Origin: JARLFX01 sp036404255
GTDB taxonomy: Bacteria > Acidobacteriota > Terriglobia > Terriglobales > Acidobacteriaceae
Reading direction: 5' to 3'
Assembly (NCBI GenBank): GCA_036404255.1
Contig: DASWOP010000124.1
Span: 1 to 5,539, forward strand
DNA: 5,539 nt
Shown here: positions 1 to 5,539 of the stretch, piece after piece
How the letters are laid out: each line of letters opens with the position of its first letter
Numbering within the stretch: position 1 is the stretch's first letter
Program-made: the position numbers and the translations under genes
Notes under the pieces: generated by a model
What the model saw: the letters and a program-made list of their open reading frames with translations, nothing else
What the model was told of the DNA's origin: nothing
Database searches by the model: none

Positions 1-44
1 AGGCGAACAAGCATCCGGCTTTGAGCGGAGAGATTGATGAAAAC

Positions 45-51
45 AAAGGAG
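45..51 (+). promoter_or_regulatory. Ribosome binding site of recA
   Basis: AAAGGAG lies 7 bases before the GTG start of recA, which is good Shine-Dalgarno spacing and fixes that start. No promoter or complete LexA/SOS-type palindrome is visible in the 58 bases before the gene, so the promoter probably lies outside the window. Confidence 0.85.
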
Positions 52-58
52 AAATACC

Positions 59-1138
<1,080 letters not shown>

Positions 1139-1152
1139 CCGGACGGGCGGAA

Positions 1153-1167
1153 GCGCACTTCGTGCGC
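1153..1167. repeat. Small hairpin 14 bases after recA
   Basis: GCGCAC-TTC-GTGCGC is a perfect 6-bp stem with a 3-base loop. It starts 14 bases after the recA stop, but no T-run follows, so it is not a convincing intrinsic terminator. It could stabilise the recA mRNA 3' end or belong to a composite intergenic repeat with the next hairpin. Confidence 0.5.
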
Positions 1168-1182
1168 AAAGACTAAAGGCGG

Positions 1183-1199
1183 TCGTCGCTTTGCGACGA
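1183..1199. repeat. Second small hairpin downstream of recA
   Basis: TCGTCGC-TTT-GCGACGA is a perfect 7-bp stem with a 3-base loop. It lies 15 bases after the preceding hairpin and ends two bases before the first GGGGCACCC stem-loop. No T-run follows, so a terminator role is doubtful. Confidence 0.5.
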
Positions 1200-1200
1200 T

Positions 1201-1262
1201 TCCCACACATCGGTGCTGCGCGCACGGCGAAAATAAAAAGTGCTGCGATGTATGGGGCACCC
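1201..1262. repeat. GGGGCACCC stem-loop, copy 1
   Basis: Left arm TCCCACACATCG (1201-1212) pairs with right arm CGATGTATGGGG (1246-1257). There is one internal mismatch (C1206 against A1252) and a closing T-G pair, and CACCC follows the right arm. The 33-base interior contains GTGC/GCAC (1214-1217, 1222-1225) and an A-rich stretch; GTGCTGCG occurs at 1214-1221 and again at 1240-1247. The outer frame TCCC...GGGGCACCC is the same as in the copy at 1329-1361. No protein-coding potential is supported here. This is probably an interspersed intergenic repeat; its function is unknown. Confidence 0.55.
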
Positions 1263-1328
1263 ACCTTCGGCTCTTGGTGTAGAGGTTCGCCGTCTCCCGG
1301 GGGCTTTTACTGGGGCATAGGCACCTGA

Positions 1329-1361
1329 TCCCGGGTCTCAGAAGCGAGACCCGGGGCACCC
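1329..1361. repeat. GGGGCACCC stem-loop, copy 2
   Basis: CCCGGGTCTC (1330-1339) and GAGACCCGGG (1346-1355) form a perfect 10-bp stem with loop AGAAGC. An outer T-G pair (1329/1356) extends it, and CACCC follows directly. The left end TCCC and right end GGGGCACCC match copy 1, while the inner stem sequence is completely different yet still self-complementary. No T-run follows, which argues against a simple terminator. Confidence 0.6.
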
Positions 1362-1383
1362 GCTTTAGTGGCTTCGGAAATGG

Positions 1384-1419
1384 GAATGGCCGCGAGAGAT
1401 TAGTCTCTCGCGGCCATTC
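1384..1419 (-). terminator. 16-bp hairpin after the toxin gene, possibly bidirectional
   Basis: A perfect 16-bp stem (1384-1399 with 1404-1419) closes on loop TTAG, with two further G-T pairs possible outside it. It begins 3 bases beyond the toxin stop codon on the minus strand and lies between convergent recA and parE, so it may stop transcription from both sides. The T-runs on either side are weak (TTCT on plus, ATTT on minus), so termination strength is uncertain. The core AATGGCCGCGAGAGAT (1385-1400) is repeated exactly at 2001-2016. Confidence 0.65.
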
Positions 1420-1421
1420 TT

Positions 1422-1709
1422 CTATGGGGTATCTTCGGGCCATTGCCGGGCACCGTGCTGGATGGCGAGAATTTGGGCTTCCTTATTTTTTATGCGGTAG
1501 ACGATCAGATAAGGGGTGCCGGGAATGGCTAATTCGCGTGTGCCCTGCACCCTGCCCATTCGACCGACCTGCGGGTGACGGGCGAGTAAGGGGGCGGTCG
1601 CTTGAATCCGCTGGACGACACGCCTGGCTGCGGCCTTGCTGTCGGATGCGATGTAGGTGTGGATTTCAACGAGATGCCGCTGGGCGCGGGCGAGCCAGCG
1701 TACCTTCAC
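1422..1709 (-). CDS. parE: ParE/RelE-superfamily toxin
   Basis: This is the toxin half of a type II toxin-antitoxin pair. The 95-residue length is typical of the ParE/RelE fold. The N-terminal half (WLARAQRHLVEIHTYIASDS, residues 5-24, and the following Arg/Ala-rich helix to about 45) matches the two-helix start of ParE. The C-terminal half carries the usual strands, with RVQGTRELAIPGTPYLIVYRI at 53-73 and ILAIQHGARQWPE at 80-92. R59, the PY at 66-67 and the HGARQWP segment are the recognisable family positions. ParE proteins poison DNA gyrase and RelE relatives cut mRNA on the ribosome; sequence alone does not separate these, though the ParE-like ending favours the first. The GTG start overlaps the antitoxin stop as GTGA, and no separate Shine-Dalgarno is visible, so translation is probably coupled. 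The frame is intact. Confidence 0.92.
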   Translation of the reverse strand: MKVRWLARAQRHLVEIHTYIASDSKAAARRVVQRIQATAPLLARHPQVGRMGRVQGTRELAIPGTPYLIVYRIKNKEAQILAIQHGARQWPEDTP

Positions 1710-1942
1710 CGGAGCAGCCGCTTGAAGGTGGAGGCAATCTCCTGTTCGGAGACAAAGTCGCCAGCATCTGCTTCCTTGATGGCGACGCGAATCTCTTCCA
1801 TCTGCCAGCGCTGGAGTTCGATGTAGTTGGCGATGGCCTCATTCACCAGATCCGTACGCGTGCGGCGCTGGGCTTTGGCCAGAGCGTCGAGATCGCGGAT
1901 GCTCTTTGCTTCGGTGCGGAGATTGATCGTGTTCGTCGCCAT
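1706..1942 (-). CDS. Ribbon-helix-helix antitoxin (ParD/CopG type)
   Basis: This 78-residue protein is the likely antitoxin for the ParE-type toxin that follows it with a 4-base overlap. Residues 4-9 (NTINLR) form the expected DNA-contacting beta ribbon, followed by two helices: IRDLDALAKAQ (15-25) and RTDLVNEAIANYIELQRWQ (29-47). The pattern RTRTDLVNEAI is the usual ribbon-helix-helix signature. The C-terminal segment EADAGDFVSEQEIASTFKRL (57-76) matches the toxin-wrapping tail seen in such antitoxins. The ATG at 1940-1942 is chosen because it gives the normal short N-terminus; a much longer upstream reading frame exists but runs through the transporter gene in another frame. There is no clear Shine-Dalgarno before the start. 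Dimers of this protein would be expected to bind the boxes at 1950-1978 and repress the pair. Confidence 0.9.
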   Translation of the reverse strand: MATNTINLRTEAKSIRDLDALAKAQRRTRTDLVNEAIANYIELQRWQMEEIRVAIKEADAGDFVSEQEIASTFKRLLR

Positions 1943-1949
1943 GATTTTA

Positions 1950-1978
1950 TTGTAATACAACGTAATACATTGGAATAC
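1950..1978 (-). promoter_or_regulatory. Probable toxin-antitoxin operator: three 10-bp boxes
   Basis: On the plus strand GTAATAC (1952-1958), GTAATAC (1962-1968) and GGAATAC (1972-1978) repeat with an exact 10-base period. Each full unit is a small palindrome (GTA-A-TAC; the first extends to TTGTAATACAA at 1950-1960). One box per helical turn just upstream of a ribbon-helix-helix antitoxin gene is what a cooperative autorepression site looks like. On the minus strand the boxes read TATTAC or TATTCC and could overlap the -10 element. The exact promoter is unclear; a weak option is TTGCGT (2000-1995) with a 17-base spacer to TATTCC (1977-1972). Confidence 0.65.
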
Positions 1979-1997
1979 GTACCACCACAGTTTGACG

Positions 1998-2038
1998 CAA
2001 AATGGCCGCGAGAGATGGGTTTTCTCGCGGCCGTTTTG
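1998..2038 (-). terminator. Strong hairpin terminator after satP, bidirectional sequence
   Basis: An 18-bp stem (1998-2015 with 2021-2038, two G-T pairs) closes on a 5-base loop and has A/T-rich outer pairs, giving TTTT at the 3' side on both strands. On the minus strand it starts 2 bases after the transporter stop codon, so it is best read as that gene's intrinsic terminator. It also shields the antitoxin promoter from read-through. Its core AATGGCCGCGAGAGAT (2001-2016) is identical to that of the hairpin at 1384-1419. Confidence 0.85.
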
Positions 2039-2040
2039 GG

Positions 2041-2622
2041 TTAGCTGATGAAGGGGGCGCCGAGGGGGATGACGGTGCGCCTGGCGGTGGCGTTCAGTAC
2101 TTCGATGAAGGCGACCAGGAGGGCATCGATGCCGGTGAGCAGGCCGAAGATGCCGCCGAGGTGGCCGGTGGGGTGTCCGAAGTCGGCCGCGGCGAGGAGG
2201 AAGAAGGTGATCCAGAGCAGAAAGAAGATGCTCCAGACGGCTTTGCTGGTGCGGAAGGCGACGATCCACATGAGGAAGGTGAAGAGGCCCCAGGCGAGCA
2301 GGACGACAGCGACGGCGGAGGCGGGTGGGGCTTTGAGCCAGCCGTTGCCTAGCGTCCACTGGAGGAGGGCGAACCACCACCAGAAGGTGCCGTAGGAGAC
2401 GAATGCGACCAGGCCGAAGGTGTTGCCGGTGCGGAATTCGAGGACGCCGGCGAGGATCTGGGCGAGGCCACCGTAGGCGAAGGCCAGGGGGACGACGACG
2501 GCGATGGCCTCGTGAGGTAGGAGGCCGGCGTTGATGGCGCTGAGGACGATGGTGGTGAGACCGAAGGCGGCGAGGCCAAGGGGGCCGGGGTTGGCGAGCG
2601 GGGAGGGGGAAGTGTCCGACAT
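2041..2622 (-). CDS. satP: Acetate/succinate transporter, GPR1/FUN34/YaaH (SatP) family
   Basis: This inner-membrane protein probably imports acetate or succinate with protons, as E. coli SatP (YaaH) does. Its 193 residues are close to the E. coli length. The family signature NPGPLGLAAFGLTT is at residues 11-24, and FAYGGLAQILAGVLEFRTGNTFGL (48-71) and FVSYGTFWWWF (74-84) match conserved family blocks. The C-terminal VLNATARRTVIPLG (175-188) is also family-typical. Six hydrophobic segments are visible at about 15-33, 39-60, 68-90, 102-122, 127-147 and 155-175, as expected. The ATG at 2620-2622 is chosen because AAGGAGA lies 8 bases upstream (minus strand, 2637-2631) and because it puts NPGPLGL at the usual place; an upstream in-frame extension towards 2874 would run into coaD. 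It is transcribed divergently from coaD. Substrate preference cannot be read from the sequence. Confidence 0.95.
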   Translation of the reverse strand: MSDTSPSPLANPGPLGLAAFGLTTIVLSAINAGLLPHEAIAVVVPLAFAYGGLAQILAGVLEFRTGNTFGLVAFVSYGTFWWWFALLQWTLGNGWLKAPPASAVAVVLLAWGLFTFLMWIVAFRTSKAVWSIFFLLWITFFLLAAADFGHPTGHLGGIFGLLTGIDALLVAFIEVLNATARRTVIPLGAPFIS

Positions 2623-2630
2623 GCGTGCTG

Positions 2631-2637
2631 TCTCCTT
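2631..2637 (-). promoter_or_regulatory. Ribosome binding site of satP
   Basis: The minus strand reads AAGGAGA 8 bases before the ATG at 2622. This fixes the transporter start. The rest of the 156-base divergent gap to coaD shows no promoter or operator that I can assign with confidence. Confidence 0.8.
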
Positions 2638-2778
2638 GCAGGATGAGGTGCTGCCGATGCGAGCGGGAGGCGCGGGAATCGGCGCCGACCATCTTACGCA
2701 AGGGAGGATAGGGTTGTGCATGAATTTTTGGGACGGGGTATTTGCCTGCGCGAGGAGGCGGGCCGTATCCTGAGGATT

Positions 2779-3297
2779 ATGAACCTGGTAAAAGCCATCT
2801 ACCCCGGAACATTTGATCCGCTCACGAATGGGCATCTGGACCTGATTGCACGCGGAGCGAAGATTTTTGACCATCTGGTGGTGGCGATTTTGCGGAATGA
2901 GTCGAAGAACCCGCTGTTTTCTGTTGAGGAACGGGTGGAGATGATCCGGGAGTCGACCAAGGCGTTCCCGAACGTGTCGGTGGCGACGTTTGACGGGCTG
3001 CTGGTGGATTTTGCGCGGCAGGAGAAGGCGGGGGCGCTGATTCGGGGCATTCGGGCGATCAGCGACTACGAGTACGAACTGCAGATGGCGCTGATGAACC
3101 GGCGGCTTTCGGCCGATCTGGAGACGGTTTTCATGACTCCGGCGGAGAAGTACAGCTACGTGAGCTCACGGATGATCAAGAATGTGTTCCGGCTGGGTGG
3201 GTCGATTGATGGGCTGGTGCCTCCGCTGGTGGCTGAACGGCTGGCGGCGCGGGTGGCGAAGGAAGCTAACGTCAAGAACCAGACGGAGATTCAGTAG
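2779..3297 (+). CDS. coaD: Phosphopantetheine adenylyltransferase
   Basis: CoaD joins 4'-phosphopantetheine and ATP to give dephospho-CoA and pyrophosphate, the penultimate step of coenzyme A synthesis in the cytoplasm. The product is 172 residues; E. coli CoaD has 159, the excess being mainly a C-terminal tail after about residue 157. AIYPGTFDPLTNGHLDLI (6-23) holds the nucleotidyltransferase TxGH motif (TNGH, 16-19). LIRGIRAISDYEYELQMALMNR (87-108) is the substrate-binding block. YSYVSSRMIK (125-134) is the C-terminal ATP-binding motif corresponding to ISSTxxR-like signatures. The ATG is chosen because it gives the usual short N-terminus. Its Shine-Dalgarno is poor: GAGG ends only 3 bases before it, and a better GAGGAGG (2752-2758) is 20 bases away, so translation initiation may be weak or the start slightly different. 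An upstream in-frame ATG (2716) exists but gives an atypical N-terminus. Confidence 0.97.
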   Translation: MNLVKAIYPGTFDPLTNGHLDLIARGAKIFDHLVVAILRNESKNPLFSVEERVEMIRESTKAFPNVSVATFDGLLVDFARQEKAGALIRGIRAISDYEYELQMALMNRRLSADLETVFMTPAEKYSYVSSRMIKNVFRLGGSIDGLVPPLVAERLAARVAKEANVKNQTEIQ

Positions 3298-3444
3298 GCA
3301 GCGAGTACAGCGGGAGGCGAGTTTTCCGCTCGCGGAGGCGGCTTCCGGTGGTTGCAGCGGCAAAAGCTGCGTTGTAGGGGCTTACGGGCGGGCTTTGTGA
3401 GCGGGGCACTTTATCTGGGCGGGTAAATCTGAGAAACTAGATGT

Positions 3445-4671
3445 ATGAGCACACCAGTCGCTACACCCGCAGCTGTGGCCGCACCGGCCTCGAAGAAGAT
3501 ATTTTCAGATCGCATCAACCGCATTGAAGTGTCGGCCACGATGGCCATTACCGCGAATGCGCTTGCACTGAAGGCGAAGGGCATCGACCTGGCGGACTTT
3601 GGCGCCGGCGAGCCCCACTTCGCTACGCCTGCCCATATCAAGAAGGCGGCGATTGACGCGATTGAAGCGAACTTCACGCGCTACACGGCGGTCTCGGGCA
3701 TTCCCGAGGTTCGCAAGGCGGTTGTGGAGCGGCATGCCGCGGACTTCGGCTCCAGCTATGCGCCGGAAGAGTGCGTGTTTACTACGGGCGGCAAACTGGC
3801 GCTGTTCAACGTGGTGCAGGTGCTGGTGGACCACGGCGACGAGGTGATTCTGCCGGTGCCGTATTGGGTGAGCTTCAAGGACATCATTCAGTATGCGGGC
3901 GGCAAGGTGGTCTTCGTGGAGAGCGATGAGCGCGAGAACTTCCGCATCACCGCGAAGATGATTGAGGCGGCGATTACGCCGAAGACGAAGGCGATCATTC
4001 TGAATTCGCCGTCTAACCCGTCGGGCGCGGTGATTGCGCCGGCGGACCTGGAGGCGATTGTGCGGCTGGCGCACAGCAAGGGCATCTACCTGTTGCTGGA
4101 CGAGTGTTATGCATACCTGCAGTACACGGGCACGCCAATCTCTGGTGGCTCGTTCACGGATTGCAAGGAACACGTGATCGTGCTGGGTTCGCTCTCCAAG
4201 ACGTATGCGATGACGGGCTGGCGCGCGGGATTTGCGCTGGGACCGAAGGCGATCATTGGCGCGATGGGCAAACTGCAGTCGCAATCCACTTCGAATGCGG
4301 CGAGCATGGTGCAGAAGGCTTCGGTAGCCGCGCTGACGGCATCGCAGGATTGCGTGGCGGAGATGCGGGCAAACTTTCTGACGCTGCGCGACCGGATTCT
4401 GGCAGGGCTGAAGACGATTCCGGGTGTGACGTGCACGGTGCCGGAGGGGGCGTTCTATGTGTACCCGAACGTGTCGAGCTTCTTTGGGAAGGGCGGCGTG
4501 ACCAGCGCAGCGGATGTGGCTTCGCGGCTGCTAAGCGAGGCGCATGTGGTGTGCGTGCCGGGTGAGGCGTTCGGAACGACGGACCATATCCGGCTTTCGT
4601 ATGCGGCTGCGCCTGAAGTTGTGGACAAGGGCATTGCCCGGATGAAGGAATTCTTCGGGAAACTGGCGTAA
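3445..4671 (+). CDS. Class I aminotransferase, aspartate or aspartate/prephenate type (subgroup Ib)
   Basis: This cytoplasmic PLP enzyme most likely transfers amino groups between aspartate and 2-oxoglutarate, and possibly to prephenate in tyrosine/phenylalanine synthesis. The 408-residue length is normal. GAGEPHFATPAHI (53-65) is the Ib N-terminal substrate block, and TRYTAVSGIPEVRKAV (78-93) follows. The PLP site is shown by NSPSNPSG (187-194, N191), LLLDECYAYL (216-225, D219 and Y222) and SLSKTYAMTGWR (249-260, Schiff-base lysine K252). R383 in HIRLSYA would bind the alpha-carboxylate. TTGGKLALFN (113-122) places a lysine (K117) where Thermus-type aspartate aminotransferases and plant prephenate aminotransferases use one to read the second carboxylate. 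The ATG follows an in-frame stop only 15 bases upstream, so no earlier start is possible; no good Shine-Dalgarno is seen. The first 18 residues are Ala/Pro-rich and probably disordered. Confidence 0.93.
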   Translation: MSTPVATPAAVAAPASKKIFSDRINRIEVSATMAITANALALKAKGIDLADFGAGEPHFATPAHIKKAAIDAIEANFTRYTAVSGIPEVRKAVVERHAADFGSSYAPEECVFTTGGKLALFNVVQVLVDHGDEVILPVPYWVSFKDIIQYAGGKVVFVESDERENFRITAKMIEAAITPKTKAIILNSPSNPSGAVIAPADLEAIVRLAHSKGIYLLLDECYAYLQYTGTPISGGSFTDCKEHVIVLGSLSKTYAMTGWRAGFALGPKAIIGAMGKLQSQSTSNAASMVQKASVAALTASQDCVAEMRANFLTLRDRILAGLKTIPGVTCTVPEGAFYVYPNVSSFFGKGGVTSAADVASRLLSEAHVVCVPGEAFGTTDHIRLSYAAAPEVVDKGIARMKEFFGKLA

Positions 4672-4684
4672 TCTGGATTGACGC

Positions 4685-4715
4685 ACGGGCTGTAGCGGAT
4701 GCTGCAGCCCGTTTT
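4685..4715 (+). terminator. Intrinsic terminator of the aminotransferase gene
   Basis: A 12-bp stem with one G-T pair (4685-4696 with 4701-4712) closes on loop GGAT and ends in CCCGTTTTGCGTTT. It begins 14 bases after the stop codon and is a textbook Rho-independent terminator. It separates the aminotransferase from the next gene, which must then have its own promoter in the short gap that follows or depend on read-through. Confidence 0.9.
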
Positions 4716-4735
4716 GCGTTTAGTATGCAAGTATC

Positions 4736-5539
4736 TTGAATAAAAATTCCCCCAACTCGATTGTGTTTGCGCCGGTGATTCTGGCCGGTGGCAGTGGAAC
4801 GCGTTTCTGGCCTCGCAGCAGGCGGGCGCGAGCCAAACAGGTGCTGGTGCTGGACGGCGAGCGTTCGATGATCCAGCAAACAGTGGACCGGATGGGGTCG
4901 CTCGCCAAACCAGAGGACGTATGGATTATCACGAACGAGCTTTTGCGCGAGACCATCGCCGGGCAGCTTCCTGAACTGAATTCAGAACATATTGTGAGTG
5001 AGCCGGTGGCGCGGAATACGGCTCCGGCGTGTGCGCTGGCGGCGTTTCTGCTGGAACCCACGGAGCCGGAGACGGTGATTGGAATCTTCCCGTCAGACCA
5101 GGTGGTGCAGAACAACGCACGGTTTGCCGAGGTACTGCAGGTTGCCATCAAGGTGGCGGCGGCGGGAGAAAACATTGTGGTGCTGGGCGTGCCCCCGACG
5201 CGGCCGGAGACGGGCTACGGCTATATCGAACTGGGCGAGACGGTGACGGACGACGGCAATATTCCCGTGTTCAGCGTACGCCGTTTTACCGAGAAGCCGG
5301 ACCTGGCGCAGGCAGAGAAGTTTCTGGCAGCAGGGAATTACGAGTGGAACAGCGGCGTGTTTTTGTGGACCGCGCGCACGCTGGCGAATGCGATCCGAAA
5401 ATATGCGCCGGGCATGGTGGCTCCACTGGAGACGATTGCGAAGGCGTATGGCACGCCGGAGTTTGAGCGTGTGTTTGCCGAAGAGTATGGCAAGTGCGAG
5501 TCCATCAGCGTGGATTATGCCGTGCTGGAACCGGCGTCG
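4736..5539 (+). CDS. manC: Mannose-1-phosphate guanylyltransferase, 5' part (runs off window)
   Basis: The enzyme makes GDP-mannose and pyrophosphate from mannose 1-phosphate and GTP, feeding polysaccharide and glycan synthesis. The window holds 268 codons and ends in frame without a stop; monofunctional enzymes are usually about 350 residues, bifunctional ones about 470, and the missing end decides which this is. GGSGTRFWPRSRRARAKQ (18-35) is the nucleotide-binding signature. SEPVARNTAPA (88-98), FPSDQ (118-122), RPETGYGYIELG, RFTEKP (to 188), YEWNSGVF (202-209) and SVDYAVLE (258-265) follow in normal order. Two usual residues differ: alanine replaces proline before KQ (A33), and glutamine replaces histidine after the metal-binding aspartate (D121, Q122). 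The start is uncertain: TTG at 4736 (product beginning MNKNSPNS) or GTG at 4763 (MFAPVILAGG), neither with a clear Shine-Dalgarno. An in-frame stop at 4721 rules out earlier starts. Confidence 0.92.
   Translation, partial: MNKNSPNSIVFAPVILAGGSGTRFWPRSRRARAKQVLVLDGERSMIQQTVDRMGSLAKPEDVWIITNELLRETIAGQLPELNSEHIVSEPVARNTAPACALAAFLLEPTEPETVIGIFPSDQVVQNNARFAEVLQVAIKVAAAGENIVVLGVPPTRPETGYGYIELGETVTDDGNIPVFSVRRFTEKPDLAQAEKFLAAGNYEWNSGVFLWTARTLANAIRKYAPGMVAPLETIAKAYGTPEFERVFAEEYGKCESISVDYAVLEPAS

Noticed and set aside
1139..1421. CRISPR array or tRNA gene in the hairpin-rich gap
   Set aside because: No regularly spaced identical repeats with spacers are present, and no cloverleaf or CCA-end pattern can be drawn.
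1943..2701. Long upstream extension of the antitoxin frame (331 codons in total)
   Set aside because: The extension is almost all Arg, Pro and His, runs antiparallel to nothing useful, and lies on the same strand as the well-supported transporter in another frame. It also crosses a strong terminator hairpin. The 78-residue form is the normal family size.
2041..3297. A functional acetate-to-CoA unit formed by satP and coaD
   Set aside because: The genes are divergent with a 156-base gap and no visible shared operator. Neighbourhood alone does not support a joint pathway.
3354..3370. GCAGC...GCTGC hairpin in the coaD-aminotransferase gap as a coaD terminator
   Set aside because: The stem is only 5 bp with a 7-base loop and no T-run. 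A second weak 5-bp stem (3317-3333) is no better. The 147-base gap shows no convincing terminator or promoter.
3505..4284. 259-codon open frame on the minus strand opposite the aminotransferase
   Set aside because: It is a shadow of a real GC-rich gene: the translation is Arg/His-rich and low in hydrophobic order, with no domain that I recognise, while the plus-strand protein has every family motif.

Overview
The window looks like a chromosomal segment from a GC-rich soil bacterium, most likely an acidobacterium of the Terriglobia/Acidobacteriaceae type. That assignment is inferred from protein style and gene content, not tested by any search. Five of the genes are housekeeping or metabolic. 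A small toxin-antitoxin pair sits among them, and the non-coding gaps are rich in hairpins.

Layout: recA (59-1138, +) comes first, with a good ribosome binding site and a GTG start. It is followed by 283 bases of non-coding DNA (1139-1421) holding two small hairpins, two larger stem-loops that both end in GGGGCACCC, and a 16-bp hairpin. Next, on the minus strand, is a ParE-type toxin (1422-1709) overlapped by 4 bases by a ribbon-helix-helix antitoxin (1706-1942). Three 10-bp GTAATAC-like boxes lie just upstream of the antitoxin and look like its operator. A strong hairpin at 1998-2038 then closes the minus-strand satP-type acetate/succinate transporter gene (2041-2622). A divergent gap leads to coaD (2779-3297, +), then a class I aminotransferase of the aspartate/prephenate type (3445-4671, +) closed by a clear intrinsic terminator. 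Last is the 5' part of a mannose-1-phosphate guanylyltransferase gene (from about 4736, +), which runs off the window end.

The genes do not form one pathway. RecA serves recombination and repair, CoaD makes dephospho-CoA, the aminotransferase serves amino-acid synthesis, ManC makes GDP-mannose for polysaccharides, and SatP moves acetate or succinate. Apart from the toxin-antitoxin pair, each appears to be its own transcription unit, separated by gaps of about 65-160 bases or more.

I see no clearly new multi-gene system. The most interesting signals are non-coding: the GGGGCACCC stem-loop family with different but self-complementary stems, the near-identical hairpins on both sides of the toxin-antitoxin pair, and the helically phased operator boxes.
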